From: Pseudomonas wenzhouensis
GTDB taxonomy: Bacteria > Pseudomonadota > Gammaproteobacteria > Pseudomonadales > Pseudomonadaceae
NCBI RefSeq assembly: GCF_021029445.1
Contig: NZ_CP072610.1
Location: forward strand, 1,240,001-1,304,000
Direction of reading: 5' to 3'
DNA: 64,000 bases
Shown here: positions 26,676 to 36,464 of the stretch, piece by piece
How the letters are laid out: each line of letters starts with the position of its first letter
How positions within the stretch are numbered: the stretch's first letter is position 1
Translations under genes and position numbers: made by a program
The notes under the pieces: model-generated
Databases searched by the model: none
What the model was told of the DNA's origin: nothing
Seen by the model: the letters and a program-made list of their open reading frames with translations, nothing else

Positions 26676-26690
26676 ATATCAATATGATAT
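26676..26690. promoter_or_regulatory. ATATCA-N3-TGATAT palindrome in a divergent promoter region
   Basis: A perfect 6-3-6 palindrome lies 39 bp upstream of the kinase ATG in the 215-bp gap shared with fklB. It is an AT-rich patch in GC-rich surroundings, so it may be an operator or part of a -10 region. No regulator can be named. Confidence 0.35.
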
Positions 26691-26852
26691 CTCTGTTTCC
26701 CTTAAGGGTGGCTTAGCTAAAGGAAGTAGCAATTGCTGCAGGTCAAGGGAGCCGTCGCTGCCTTGAGCCGGCAGATCAATGGCGGGGGTGGGGGGCGTGC
26801 GGTTCTGTGCTAGGCTGGCCGACCTTTTTCATAGCCCCAAGCGGAGCCCTTC

Positions 26853-27482
26853 ATGTCCGAATTCAACTTCAGCCCCGACCTGTCCTCCGATGAAGGCCGC
26901 GTCAGTTACGGCATCGGTCGTCAACTCGGTGGTCAGCTGCGTGACAACCCGCCGCCCGGGGTCGATCTGAACGCCATTCTCGCCGGTCTGACCGACGCCT
27001 TCACCGGCCAGGCCAGCCGCGTTTCCGAGGCCGAGCTGGGCGCCAGCTTCAAGGTCATCCGCGAAATCATGCAGGCCGAAGCGGCCGCCAAGGCTGAAGC
27101 CGCTGCCGGCGAAGGTCGCGCCTATCTGGCCGAGAACGCCAAGCGTGAGGGCGTGACCGTACTGGCTTCCGGCCTGCAGTACGAAGTGCTGGTAGCCGGC
27201 GAGGGCGCCAAGCCGTCTGCCGAAGACCAGGTACGTACTCACTACCATGGCACCCTGATCGACGGCACCGTGTTCGACAGCTCCTACGAGCGTGGCCAGC
27301 CGGCTGAGTTTCCGGTCGGTGGCGTGATTCCGGGCTGGGTCGAGGCGCTGCAACTGATGGGCACCGGCAGCAAATGGCGCCTGCACGTGCCGAGCGAGCT
27401 GGCCTACGGCGCCCAGGGCGTCGGTAGCATCCCGCCGCACAGCGTGCTGGTGTTCGATGTCGAGCTGCTCGACATCCTGTAA
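26853..27482 (+). CDS. fklB: FKBP-type peptidyl-prolyl cis-trans isomerase FklB
   Basis: The 209-residue protein has an N-terminal helical dimerisation domain (about 1-95, with SYGIGRQLGGQL) and a C-terminal FKBP domain (about 115-209). FKBP landmarks are VRTHYHGTLIDGTVFDSSYERGQP, GVIPGWVEALQLM and PSELAYG. It catalyses proline isomerisation during protein folding, in the cytoplasm or periplasm; no signal peptide is visible. Length and layout match FklB/FkpA-like enzymes. It is monocistronic, with a terminator 94 bp after the stop. Confidence 0.92.
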   Translation: MSEFNFSPDLSSDEGRVSYGIGRQLGGQLRDNPPPGVDLNAILAGLTDAFTGQASRVSEAELGASFKVIREIMQAEAAAKAEAAAGEGRAYLAENAKREGVTVLASGLQYEVLVAGEGAKPSAEDQVRTHYHGTLIDGTVFDSSYERGQPAEFPVGGVIPGWVEALQLMGTGSKWRLHVPSELAYGAQGVGSIPPHSVLVFDVELLDIL

Positions 27483-27575
27483 TAACTGTTTACGGTCTCG
27501 ACTGTTAGAGCGTTTTGGCATTCCGCGGTATCGGTGCGCACGGCGCGCCCTAAATAGCGGGAGCGGCCAATAGAA

Positions 27576-27612
27576 CGGGGCGCCCTGGTGACAGGGCGCC
27601 CCGTTTGCGTTT
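27576..27612 (+). terminator. Rho-independent terminator after fklB
   Basis: A 12-bp perfect GC-rich stem with a GTGA loop is followed by TTTGCGTTT. It lies between fklB and a convergent small gene and may act in both directions. Confidence 0.8.
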
Positions 27613-27679
27613 CTCCAGGCAGGGTACGCTGTGCGCACCGGGCAATGGCGAATACCCGGCCATGCTCAGCGTGAGCATT

Positions 27680-27907
27680 TCAGGGCCGCAAGGCCCGCGC
27701 GTAGCAGTAGAGAAACAGGCTGCGCACCAGCTCCTTGAGTACGCCGGGTTCACTGGAGTTGAGTTCGTACAAGTCCAGGTCGCCCTGGTCGCGCAGTTCG
27801 TCCAGCGCATCTTCTTCGAGTACAGCGCAGACTTCACCGGTCTGGCGATTGAGAATGCGCAGGTAGGGATGCGGGCGGTCCAGCCAGGCATCGATCAGGT
27901 AGGTCAT
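27680..27907 (-). CDS. Small conserved Pseudomonas protein, probably iron-regulated
   Basis: This 75-residue acidic soluble protein (MTYLIDAWLDRPHPYLRILN) has no domain known to me. By position next to fklB it corresponds to PA4570 of P. aeruginosa, which I recall as strongly iron-responsive; this should be treated as recollection. A Fur-like box sits 29-47 bp upstream of its ATG, and GGAGACC precedes the start. Confidence 0.7.
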   Translation of the reverse strand: MTYLIDAWLDRPHPYLRILNRQTGEVCAVLEEDALDELRDQGDLDLYELNSSEPGVLKELVRSLFLYCYARALRP

Positions 27908-27935
27908 GGCAGGTCTCCTTGGCCGTCATTACGCA

Positions 27936-27954
27936 AATGAGAATAATTACTATT
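27936..27954 (-). promoter_or_regulatory. Fur-like box
   Basis: The 19-mer here matches 12 of 19 positions of the consensus GATAATGATAATCATTATC, centred on GAATAATTA, in an AT-rich island within GC-rich DNA. It lies directly upstream of the small gene at 27680-27907 and would block its promoter when iron is sufficient. Confidence 0.5.
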
Positions 27955-28067
27955 ACATAAAAAGCAAGGGTTAATTGCGACCTTCTGTCGTTCCGCGAAT
28001 GAGTTGCTGCGCATCAGCAGGGCTTCAGCCGCGACAGTCGCCGCTGAAGCCCCTCCGTCTGAAGCCA

Positions 28068-31000
28068 TCAGTGCGCGGGCAGGCTCTCTGCCGCTTGCTG
28101 CGCTTCGCCATCGGGTTTGGCCAGCAGGCTGTACACGCACGGCAGGACGAACAGGGTGAAAGCCGTGCCAACGCTCATGCCGGTGGCAATCACCAGGCCA
28201 ATGTCGAAGCGGCTCACCGCGCCTGCACCGGTGGCGAAGATCAGCGGCACCATGCCGAACACCATCGCTGCGGTGGTCATCAGCACCGGACGCAGGCGGA
28301 TGGCAGCCGCTTCTTCGATGGCTTCGCGCAATGGCATGCCTTCACGCCGCAGCTGATTGGCGAACTCGACGATGAGGATGCCGTGCTTGCTGATCAGGCC
28401 GATCAGCGTCACCAGGCCCACCTGGGTGTAGATGTTCATGCTCGAGAAGCCGAGGAAGATCGGCACCAGCGCCCCGCAGATCGACAGCGGCACGGTGACC
28501 AGGATCACCAGCGGGTCGCGGAAACTCTCGAACTGCGCCGCCAGCACCAGGAAGATGATCGCCAGGGCCAGGGCGAAGGTGACGAACAGCGCACTGCCTT
28601 CCTGGATGTACTGCCGCGAAGCGCCTGCGTAGTCGAAGCTGTAGCCGCTGGGCGCTTCCTCGCGGGCGATGGCGGTGATTGTGTCGATCGCCTCACCCTG
28701 GCTGACGATGGCCACGCCTTCGATGATCGCCGAGTTGAGCTGCTGGAACTGCTTGAGCTTGGTCGGTCGCGCTCGGTCGCTGATGCTGATCAGGGTGCCC
28801 AGCGGCACCATGCTGCCGCTTTCGCTGCGCACATAGTAATTGTCCAGCCAGCTTGGGTTCTCGCGATAGGCACGCTCGACCTGGGCGATCACCTTGTAGC
28901 TGCGCCCGTCGATGGTGAAACGGTTGATCTCGCCTTCGCCGAGCAGGCTGGCCAGGGTGGTGCCGAGGTCTTCCATGGACACGCCCATCTGCGCCGCCTT
29001 CTCGCGGTCGATGTCGACGACGATTTCCGGCTTGTCGAAGGCCAGGTCGATATTGAGGAAGGCGAACTTGCCCGACTCCTGCGCGCGCGCCTTGACCCGC
29101 TCGGCCACCTGCAGCAGTGATTCGTAGTCGTTCGGCGTGTTGATCACGAACTGGAACGGCAGGCCCTCGCCGGTACCCGGCAGCGACGGCAGGTTGAAGC
29201 CGAAGATCTGCAGGCCGGGGATGTGGTTGAGCTTGGCCTGCACCTCGGGAAGGATTTCCATCTGCGTGCGTTCGCGCTCGTTCCAGGGCGTCAGCAGGAA
29301 GCCACCGATGCCCGACTGCACCCCATCGAAGCCATTGATCTGGAACGACGAGTAGTATTCGGGGAAGGTCTTGAAGATCTCCACGAACTGGTTGGTGTAG
29401 GCGTTGACGTAATCGAGGTTGGTCGGCTGCGGCGCGTTGGCAAAGAGGAACACGATGCCCTGGTCTTCCTCGGGCGCCAGTTCGCTCTGGGTGAAGCTGA
29501 GCAGCACCGGGATCAGCGCCATGACGATGAGGGCGAACACCACCACCACCGGACGGGTGTTGAGCGTGCCATGCAGCATCTTCTGGTAGCGCCGCTTGAG
29601 CCGGTCGAAAATCATGTCCAGGCGGTGGGCCAGGCCCGACGGGTTTTCCTCGTGGCGCAGCAGTTTGGCGCACATCATCGGCGATAGGGTCAGGGCGACG
29701 ATGCCGGAGATGATCACCGCTCCGGCCAGGGTCAGGGCGAACTCCCTGAACAGGGCGCCGGTCAGGCCTTCGAGGAAGCCGATGGGGGCATAGACCGCGG
29801 CCAGGGTGATGGTCATCGAGATCACCGGCACGGCGATCTCGCGGGCGCCTTCGATGGCGGCATCGAACGGGGTCTTGCCCTCTTCGATATGGCGGTGGAT
29901 GTTCTCCACCACGACGATGGCGTCGTCCACCACCAGGCCGATGGCCAATACCATCGCCAGCAGGGTGAGCAGGTTGATGGAGTAGCCCATCAGCTGCATG
30001 AAGAACAGCACACCGATCATCGACAGCGGAATGGTGATCACCGGGATCAGCACCGAGCGGAAGGCGCCGAGGAACAGGAAGACCACGACGATGACGATCA
30101 GCACGGCTTCGGCCAGGGTCTTCACCACTTCGTCGATGGACGCCTGGATGAACAGGGTGGCGTCGTAGGCGATGGCCACCTTGAGGTTCGGCGGCAGTTG
30201 CGCCTCCAGCTCCGGCAGGGCGCCGCGCACTTCCTTGATCACGTCCAGTGGGTTGGCGCTGGGTGTGCCCTTGATGGCGATGTACACCGAGGGAATGCCG
30301 TCGAAGGAGCTGATCGAGTCGTAGTTGGCCGCGCCCATTTCCACACGGGCGATGTCACGCACCAGCACGCGGGTATCGCCGACGGTCTTCAGCGGAATCG
30401 CGCCGAAGGCCTCCACCGATTTCAGGTCGGTGCTGGCGTTGATGCTGGTGACCACGTACTGGCCCTTCACCTCGCCAGCGGCGGAGAGGAAGTTGTACTT
30501 GCGCACCGCGCTGTTGAGGTCGCCAGCGGTGACGCCGTAGGCCGCCATCTTCACCGGGTCCAGCCACAGGCGCATGGCGAACACCTGGTTGCCGAGAATC
30601 TGCGCCTCGGCCATGCCGGGCAGGGTGGCCAGCTTGGGCTGGATGACGCGCGACAGGTAGTCGGTGATCTGCGGGTTGGACAGCTCGTCGCTGTAGAAGC
30701 TGACGTACATCAGCGCCGAGGCGTCGGCTGCCTCCTTGGACAGCACCGGGTCTTCGGCGTCCTGCGGCAGCTGGTTCTTCACCTCGTTGGCCTTGGCCAG
30801 CAGCTCGGTGAATAGACGATCGCTGTTGGCGCCGATGCGCGCGTAGATGGAGATGGTCGACAGGTTCTGCTGGCTCGACGAGGTCATGTAGTCGATGCCT
30901 TCGGCGCTGGCCAGGCTCTGCTGCAGCGGCTGGGTGATGTAGCCCTGAATGGTTTCGGCATTGGCACCGGGGTAGGCGGTGGTCACCGTGATCAGGGCGT

Positions 31001-31124
31001 TCTCCATCTGCGGGTACTGGCGGATGGTCAGCTTGCTGAATGCCTGGAACCCGAGCAGGACGATCAGCAGACTGACCACGGTGGCCAGCACCGGACGGCG
31101 AATGAAGGGATCGGTAAAAGCCAT
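28068..31124 (-). CDS. RND multidrug efflux permease
   Basis: The 1018-residue protein has the AcrB/MexB-type layout: 12 transmembrane helices in two halves with large periplasmic loops after helices 1 and 7. The proton-relay pair is present (IGLVVDDAIVVVEN in helix 4), as is the second-half GLISKHGILIVEFANQL signature. It exports hydrophobic drugs from the inner membrane or periplasm, powered by protons. It lies 86 bp downstream of the adaptor gene on the same strand. No outer-membrane channel gene is nearby, so it probably shares a TolC/OprM-type protein encoded elsewhere. Exact substrate and orthologue are not clear. Confidence 0.93.
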   Translation of the reverse strand: MAFTDPFIRRPVLATVVSLLIVLLGFQAFSKLTIRQYPQMENALITVTTAYPGANAETIQGYITQPLQQSLASAEGIDYMTSSSQQNLSTISIYARIGANSDRLFTELLAKANEVKNQLPQDAEDPVLSKEAADASALMYVSFYSDELSNPQITDYLSRVIQPKLATLPGMAEAQILGNQVFAMRLWLDPVKMAAYGVTAGDLNSAVRKYNFLSAAGEVKGQYVVTSINASTDLKSVEAFGAIPLKTVGDTRVLVRDIARVEMGAANYDSISSFDGIPSVYIAIKGTPSANPLDVIKEVRGALPELEAQLPPNLKVAIAYDATLFIQASIDEVVKTLAEAVLIVIVVVFLFLGAFRSVLIPVITIPLSMIGVLFFMQLMGYSINLLTLLAMVLAIGLVVDDAIVVVENIHRHIEEGKTPFDAAIEGAREIAVPVISMTITLAAVYAPIGFLEGLTGALFREFALTLAGAVIISGIVALTLSPMMCAKLLRHEENPSGLAHRLDMIFDRLKRRYQKMLHGTLNTRPVVVVFALIVMALIPVLLSFTQSELAPEEDQGIVFLFANAPQPTNLDYVNAYTNQFVEIFKTFPEYYSSFQINGFDGVQSGIGGFLLTPWNERERTQMEILPEVQAKLNHIPGLQIFGFNLPSLPGTGEGLPFQFVINTPNDYESLLQVAERVKARAQESGKFAFLNIDLAFDKPEIVVDIDREKAAQMGVSMEDLGTTLASLLGEGEINRFTIDGRSYKVIAQVERAYRENPSWLDNYYVRSESGSMVPLGTLISISDRARPTKLKQFQQLNSAIIEGVAIVSQGEAIDTITAIAREEAPSGYSFDYAGASRQYIQEGSALFVTFALALAIIFLVLAAQFESFRDPLVILVTVPLSICGALVPIFLGFSSMNIYTQVGLVTLIGLISKHGILIVEFANQLRREGMPLREAIEEAAAIRLRPVLMTTAAMVFGMVPLIFATGAGAVSRFDIGLVIATGMSVGTAFTLFVLPCVYSLLAKPDGEAQQAAESLPAH

Positions 31125-31210
31125 GATGATTTCCTTGGCTGTGGCGGCCTGGGCGTAGGCGCGAGCTTTACTGGCGCAACTCTTGAGCGCAGCGCTCGCT
31201 CCGGCAGGTT

Positions 31211-32353
31211 TTAGCGTTCGGTGTCTGCCTTCAGTGGCAGCGCCGGATCATCGACGATGACGACGTGCGCACCGTTGTCCAGCTTGAGCTGGCCGGAGGT
31301 GACCACCTGCTCGCCGGCTGTCAGCCCCTTGCTGATCACTACTCGGCCCGCGCGGCGCTCGCCGGTCTCGACGAAGCGCCGCTCGACGACCAACGCGGTC
31401 GCGCCATCTGCATCTTTGACCGCCTTGCCGTCGTCGTCCTGTTTTTCCTTCACCACGTACACCGAGTTGCCGTAGAGGGTGTAGGTGACGGCGGTTTCCG
31501 GCACGACGATGCGTGGCTGGTCATCCGCCAGCAGCACTTCGAGGTTGGCGAACATACCCGGTAGCAGCTTCTCGTCCGGGTTGCTCAGGGTGGCGCGCAC
31601 CTGCAGGTTGCGGGTCTCGTTCTCCACCTTGGGGTTGATCGCGGCGATGCGCCCCTCGAACTGCTCGTCAGGGTAGGCGGCGACGCTCAGGCGAACCGGC
31701 TGGCCGACCTGCAACTGTGGCGCGCGCTGCTCGGGCAGGAAGAAGTCGACGTGCAGGCGCGACAGGTCTTGCAGGGTGGCGATGGTGGCGCCCGGCGAGA
31801 GGTAGTCGCCAGTGTCGACCTGGCGAATGCCGATGGTGCCGGCGAACGGTGCGCTGATGCGTTTCTTGTCCAACTGCGCCTTGAACTGGGCAACGCTGGC
31901 GCTGGCCTTCTGCAGGGTCGAGGACAGGCGGTCGAACTCGCTCTTGGAGATGTTCTGCCGGCTGACCAGGCTGCGCCCGCGCTCGAACTCGACCTGCGCC
32001 AGGCTGCGCTCGGCTTCGGCGGTGGCCAGGCTGGCGCGTTCCACTTCGCTGTCGAGCTGGATCAGCGGTTGGCCCTGGGCGACCTTCTGCCCGGACTCGA
32101 ACATCACCTCGCGGACGATACCGTCCACCTCGGCGGCCAGGTCCACCCCCTGAAATGCCTTGAGCGTACCGATGGCCGGCAGGCGGCCCTGCCATGGCTG
32201 CTCTTCGGCGTGGGCGGCAGACACGCTGATGGCCGGCTGCGGCGCCGAGAACATCTGGATCTGCTGGTAGATGGAGAAACCTTTGTAGGCGGCGAGCGCG
32301 AGTACCACGACGAGTACCACGCCGAGCATGATGAACATGCGACGGAGCAACAT
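31211..32353 (-). CDS. RND efflux periplasmic adaptor (membrane fusion protein)
   Basis: The 380-residue protein has an N-terminal membrane anchor (about 5-28), a lipoyl/barrel-sandwich region split around an alpha hairpin (VREVMFESGQKVAQGQPLI; then ISAPFAGTIGIRQVDTGDYL), a beta-barrel domain and a membrane-proximal domain. It links the permease to an outer-membrane channel. I start at the ATG at 32353 because AAGGAAA lies upstream and the hydrophobic anchor begins there; the longer open frame has no such signals. No regulator gene is adjacent. Confidence 0.9.
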   Translation of the reverse strand: MLLRRMFIMLGVVLVVVLALAAYKGFSIYQQIQMFSAPQPAISVSAAHAEEQPWQGRLPAIGTLKAFQGVDLAAEVDGIVREVMFESGQKVAQGQPLIQLDSEVERASLATAEAERSLAQVEFERGRSLVSRQNISKSEFDRLSSTLQKASASVAQFKAQLDKKRISAPFAGTIGIRQVDTGDYLSPGATIATLQDLSRLHVDFFLPEQRAPQLQVGQPVRLSVAAYPDEQFEGRIAAINPKVENETRNLQVRATLSNPDEKLLPGMFANLEVLLADDQPRIVVPETAVTYTLYGNSVYVVKEKQDDDGKAVKDADGATALVVERRFVETGERRAGRVVISKGLTAGEQVVTSGQLKLDNGAHVVIVDDPALPLKADTER

Positions 32354-32499
32354 ATTCCGTTTCCTTGGCAAGCGGGAGAGGAGCCTGGGAATAGGCAAGA
32401 GAAGCACATTAGTGCCAGTTCGTAGCGCTGTCAAAGCGCCTCGCTCGCCTCTGTCGCAGAACCTGCCCGGTACGTCCCTGTACCGCCTCGGCAATAACC

Positions 32500-34125
32500 T
32501 TAGGAGCCCAGGCGGCGGGTCACTTCGCCCAGTTGTCCGGACATGTCGTGCAGGTTGCGGCTGGCCCTCTGCGTGCCTTCGACGTTGTCCTGATTGGCAC
32601 TGGCAATGGCGGTCAGCTCGGTGAGGTTGCGCGAGATGTCCTCGGCCACCGAGGTCTGTTCCTCGGCTGCCGTGGCGATCTGCCGGTTCATGTCGCGGAT
32701 GGCTTCCACCGCCTCGGTGATGCGCAGCAGCATGGCGCCGGCCTCGGTGACCTGGGCCACGCCCTGTTCGCTGCGTTGCTGACCACTGTCGATGGCCCGT
32801 ACGGCATTCAGCGCGCCACTCTGTACGGTGTCGATGATCTGATGGATTTCGGCAGTGGACTCGGCTGTGCGCTGAGCCAGATGACGCACCTCGTCGGCGA
32901 CCACGGCAAAGCCCCGGCCCTGTTCGCCGGCACGGGCTGCCTCGATGGCGGCGTTGAGCGCCAGCAGGTTGGTCTGCTCGGCGATGCCACGGATCACCTC
33001 CAGCACCTTGCCGATGCGCCCGCTATCGCTTTCCAGGCGACGGATCACCTCGGCGGTATTGGCGATCTCGCCACGAATGTCGGTCATGGTGGCGATGGTC
33101 GACTGCATCACCGTGCTGCCCTGGCGGGCCGCGTCGTCGGCATCGTTGGCCGCGTGCGCGGCATCTGCAGCATGCCGTGCTACTTCCTGGGCCGTGGCGG
33201 ACATTTCGTGCATGGCCGTGGCGACCTGATCGGTGCGTTCGAACTGCTCACTGACACCTTCGGTCATGCGCGAGGCGATGGCGTTCAACTCATGGCTGGC
33301 GCTGTCGAGGTTCTGCGAGCTCTGCCGCAGGCGCTCGCTGGTGCTGGCGAGAAAGTCGCGCAGGGTATTCGCAGCGCGGGCCAGCAGGCCCAGTTCATCC
33401 TGGCGGTTGCTCTCCACGCGTAGGCCGAAGCGGCCTTGGCTGAGCTGGTCGACATGACCGATCAGGTGGCGGATAGGCGTGATCAGATTGCGGTTTATCA
33501 GCCACAGGCTGAACAGGGTGATGATCAAGGCGGCAGCCAGCATCACGAGGGTGCCGCTGAGAATGGTGCGAGCGGCGCTGGCATTGATCTGTTCGGCCTG
33601 GTTCAGGCTGTCCCGGCGCAACTGCTCGACCAGGGTCGTCATCTGCTCGCTGGTCGCGCGGTCGATACCCTTGACCGCTGTATCACCCGCCTGTGCATCG
33701 GCACCTGCTGCGACGAAGGCGTCACGGCCCTTGCGGTAGTTACTGCCCAGCGCCTGATGCTCGCTACGCAGGCGTTCGACCTGGGTTTTCAGCGTCGCAT
33801 CGGTCGCGGCAAGCTGAATCAACTGGCCGAGGATGTCCTGCACCTTGCGTTCCTGCGCTTCGAACTGGCTCCAGTAGCGCTGCAGATTGGCGCTGTCCTG
33901 GCCGCGCAGCAGGACGTTCTTCCATTCCTGCACCTGAATCTTGAACTCGACGTTGGCCGCGTCGATCAGTCGTGACGACTCCACTGGGCCGTCGAGCAGG
34001 CTGCGATAGGACTGCATACCACTGGAAAGGAAGCTGAAACAGGCCAGGGCGGTGACCAGAATCAGCGTCAGGCTGCCGCCGAGCAGAGCGAGAATCTGCG
34101 CGCGCAGGGATTTTTGCAGGAGCAT
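32500..34125 (-). CDS. Methyl-accepting chemotaxis protein
   Basis: The 541-residue receptor has a transmembrane helix at about 10-32, a helical periplasmic sensor to about 185 (with [11 protein letters not shown], typical of a helical-bundle ligand domain), a second helix near 188-212, HAMP ([14 protein letters not shown]), and the cytoplasmic signalling domain with [18 protein letters not shown] at the tip. No CheR-binding pentapeptide is present. It is transcribed alone. It differs from the chemoreceptor at 21395-23020 in the sensor part. Confidence 0.93.
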   Translation of the reverse strand: MLLQKSLRAQILALLGGSLTLILVTALACFSFLSSGMQSYRSLLDGPVESSRLIDAANVEFKIQVQEWKNVLLRGQDSANLQRYWSQFEAQERKVQDILGQLIQLAATDATLKTQVERLRSEHQALGSNYRKGRDAFVAAGADAQAGDTAVKGIDRATSEQMTTLVEQLRRDSLNQAEQINASAARTILSGTLVMLAAALIITLFSLWLINRNLITPIRHLIGHVDQLSQGRFGLRVESNRQDELGLLARAANTLRDFLASTSERLRQSSQNLDSASHELNAIASRMTEGVSEQFERTDQVATAMHEMSATAQEVARHAADAAHAANDADDAARQGSTVMQSTIATMTDIRGEIANTAEVIRRLESDSGRIGKVLEVIRGIAEQTNLLALNAAIEAARAGEQGRGFAVVADEVRHLAQRTAESTAEIHQIIDTVQSGALNAVRAIDSGQQRSEQGVAQVTEAGAMLLRITEAVEAIRDMNRQIATAAEEQTSVAEDISRNLTELTAIASANQDNVEGTQRASRNLHDMSGQLGEVTRRLGS

Positions 34126-34329
34126 GATGGTATGCCTCGGAAGTCAGGCGTAGCGGGACATGCTCAGCGTAGAAGATGAATATTGCAGATTTGTGACATG
34201 TCTAGACAGGTTACGTTGCTCAGGTAGTGAGCTCGTAGCCGGGAGGGCAGCTTCAGTGGTGCCTGGGCGAGCATCGCTTCGTGCCGAGTAGCAGCGGCAC
34301 GCTTGCCGCGACGACGCGAGGGAAAGGAA

Positions 34330-34360
34330 GCCGCCCCTGGGCTGAGGGGCGGCGGTGTGG
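34330..34360 (-). terminator. Terminator of the gudD-tct operon
   Basis: A 9-bp perfect stem (GCCGCCCCT with its complement, 6-base loop) begins just beyond the stop of the tripartite transporter large subunit; on the minus strand it is followed by TTCCTTTCC. Confidence 0.65.
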
Positions 34361-34361
34361 A

Positions 34362-35882
34362 TCAGGTACGCAGGATTTCGTTGATCGCGCTGGGTTTGGG
34401 ACGTAGCGCGCTGAATACCTGCCAGAGCACGAAGGCCAGGGCCAGACCGAGGAAGGTGCCGGCAATCGGATTGGTGAAGAACTCGGCAAAGCTGCCGTCC
34501 GACAGCATCAGGCCGCGACGCAGGTTGGTCTCGGCCATCGGCCCGAGGATGAAGCCGATGATGAACGGCGCCGCCGGCATGCCGGCCTTGACGAAGGCGT
34601 AGCCGAGCAGGCCGAACAGCAGGATCGACCAGACGTCGAACAGGCGGCTGGACAGGCCGAAGGCACCGACCACGCACAGCACGAGAATGATCGGCAGCAG
34701 GATGTGCTTGGGCACATCGAGCAGCTTGACGAACAGGCGCAGGCCGTAGAACTCCATGAACAGCATCATGAAGGTGGCGACGATCAGCGCGGCGAAGATG
34801 GTGTACACCAGCGGTCCCTGGCTGATGAACAGCAGTGGGCCGGGCTGGATGCCGTGGATCAGGAAGCCGCCGAGCATGATCGCGGTGACGGTGTCGCCGG
34901 GAATGCCCAGGGTCATCAGCGGCATCATGGCGCCGCCGATACCGGCGTTGTTGGCCGTTTCACTGGCGACCACGCCGCCGATGTTGCCCTTGCCATAGGT
35001 GTGACCGTCTTTCGCGCGTTTCTTGGCGATGATGTAGGACACCAGGTTCGAGGTGCCCGCACCGATGCCCGGCAGGATGCCGATACCCAGGCCGATCAGG
35101 CCGGAGCGACCGGCGTTGGGTAGTTGCTCGCGAAATTCCTTGAGCGAGAAGCCGAAGCCCTTGATGTTCTTCATGCTCACCGACTTGGCCTTGCCCTGCA
35201 CGGCATGGCGGCCGGTTTCCGCGAGCTTGATGATCTCGGCGACGGCGAACATGCCGATCATCACGGTGAGCATGGAGAAACCGCCATTGAGCTCGCTGAA
35301 GCCGAAGGTGAAGCGGCGCACCGCTTCCACTGGTGCGATGCCGACGGTGGATACCGCGATACCCAGCGCACCGGCGAACAGGCCCTTGACCATGGAACCG
35401 GCCGACAGGGTGGCGATCAGGGTCAGGGAGAATACGGCGATGGCGAAGTATTCATGCGGGCCGAAGCTCAGGGCGACCTTGGCCAACTGCGGGGCGATGA
35501 ACATCAGCGCGACGATACTGAAGATGGTACCGAGAAAGGAGAACACGATGCCGACGCCCAGCGCCTTGACGCCGTGGCCCTGTTCCATCAGCGGACCGCC
35601 ATCGAACACCGTGGCGATCGAAGAGGGTGTTCCCGGAATCTTCAGCAGGATCGCCGAGATCAAACCACCGGATGTGGCGCCGATGAACAATGCGACCAGC
35701 AGTGACAGACCCGCTTGCGGGCCCATGGTGAAGGTCAGCGGCAGGCACAGCGCCACGGCCATGGTGGCGGACAGGCCGGGCACGGCGCCGAAGACGATGC
35801 CCATGGCCACACCGACGGCCATCAGCATCATGATGTTCAGTGAAAAGACGGCACCGAAGCCTTGCTGCAGTAATTCGAGCAT
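34362..35882 (-). CDS. Tripartite tricarboxylate transporter large permease (TctA family)
   Basis: The 506-residue integral membrane protein has about 11-12 hydrophobic segments and TctA signatures (VGVAMGIVFGAVPGLSATMA at the start, GLGIGILPGIGAGTSN in the middle). TctA is the main channel of a tripartite uptake system with TctB and the periplasmic binding protein TctC. It lies 9 bp after tctB and is last in the gudD-tctC-tctB-tctA operon, so the substrate is most likely glucarate, galactarate or a related sugar diacid rather than citrate. Confidence 0.93.
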   Translation of the reverse strand: MLELLQQGFGAVFSLNIMMLMAVGVAMGIVFGAVPGLSATMAVALCLPLTFTMGPQAGLSLLVALFIGATSGGLISAILLKIPGTPSSIATVFDGGPLMEQGHGVKALGVGIVFSFLGTIFSIVALMFIAPQLAKVALSFGPHEYFAIAVFSLTLIATLSAGSMVKGLFAGALGIAVSTVGIAPVEAVRRFTFGFSELNGGFSMLTVMIGMFAVAEIIKLAETGRHAVQGKAKSVSMKNIKGFGFSLKEFREQLPNAGRSGLIGLGIGILPGIGAGTSNLVSYIIAKKRAKDGHTYGKGNIGGVVASETANNAGIGGAMMPLMTLGIPGDTVTAIMLGGFLIHGIQPGPLLFISQGPLVYTIFAALIVATFMMLFMEFYGLRLFVKLLDVPKHILLPIILVLCVVGAFGLSSRLFDVWSILLFGLLGYAFVKAGMPAAPFIIGFILGPMAETNLRRGLMLSDGSFAEFFTNPIAGTFLGLALAFVLWQVFSALRPKPSAINEILRT

Positions 35883-35891
35883 GGTCGATCC

Positions 35892-36398
35892 TCAGAGGTA
35901 GTCGTTCAGCAGGCCAGCGGGCAGCAACAGATCGAAGGCCTCGCGGAACAGCAGGAAAATGAGCGCAGAGCAGATAACGGCGATCAGCAGATAGGTCAGG
36001 TGCCTGGCTTTCTGGTTTATCGGGGTCAGCACGAGGAACTGCAGATACAGGTAAACCACGGTCATGATCGGGAAGCCCACCGGGCCGAGCAGGGCCATGT
36101 AGCCAAGGATCAGGCCGAGTGTCTTGATGACGGTCTTGGGTTCGACGATTTCAGCCGCCGGCTCTTCGGTTTCTGCCGGCTGCGAGCTGGCAGGTTCGGC
36201 GGCGTCCTTGGGTTTGGCGAAGGCGCTAACCAGTTGCATCAGGCCCAGTAAGCACAGGAAACCGGCCAGCAGTTTCGGCACGGTGGCCGCATCGACGCCA
36301 TCATGCCCAGGCAGCTGTTGTGCCAGTACCAGATAGGTAAGGCTGGCGCCGAGCATGGCAAGGCCGATGATCAGTTCTTTCTTGTTCAGGGTGTTCAT
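35892..36398 (-). CDS. Tripartite tricarboxylate transporter small permease (TctB family)
   Basis: The 168-residue membrane protein has four predicted helices (about 10-28, 38-58, 92-115 and 130-158) with a charged Pro/Glu-rich linker between helices 2 and 3. Size, hydropathy and position between the TctC and TctA genes identify it; TctB proteins are poorly conserved in sequence. It forms the membrane complex with TctA. Confidence 0.88.
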   Translation of the reverse strand: MNTLNKKELIIGLAMLGASLTYLVLAQQLPGHDGVDAATVPKLLAGFLCLLGLMQLVSAFAKPKDAAEPASSQPAETEEPAAEIVEPKTVIKTLGLILGYMALLGPVGFPIMTVVYLYLQFLVLTPINQKARHLTYLLIAVICSALIFLLFREAFDLLLPAGLLNDYL

Positions 36399-36464
36399 CG
36401 CGTACCTCGATGTTCTGAGGCGCAGCGCCGGCCCGAATCGGTTGGGCCAGCGCTGCGTTATGGC

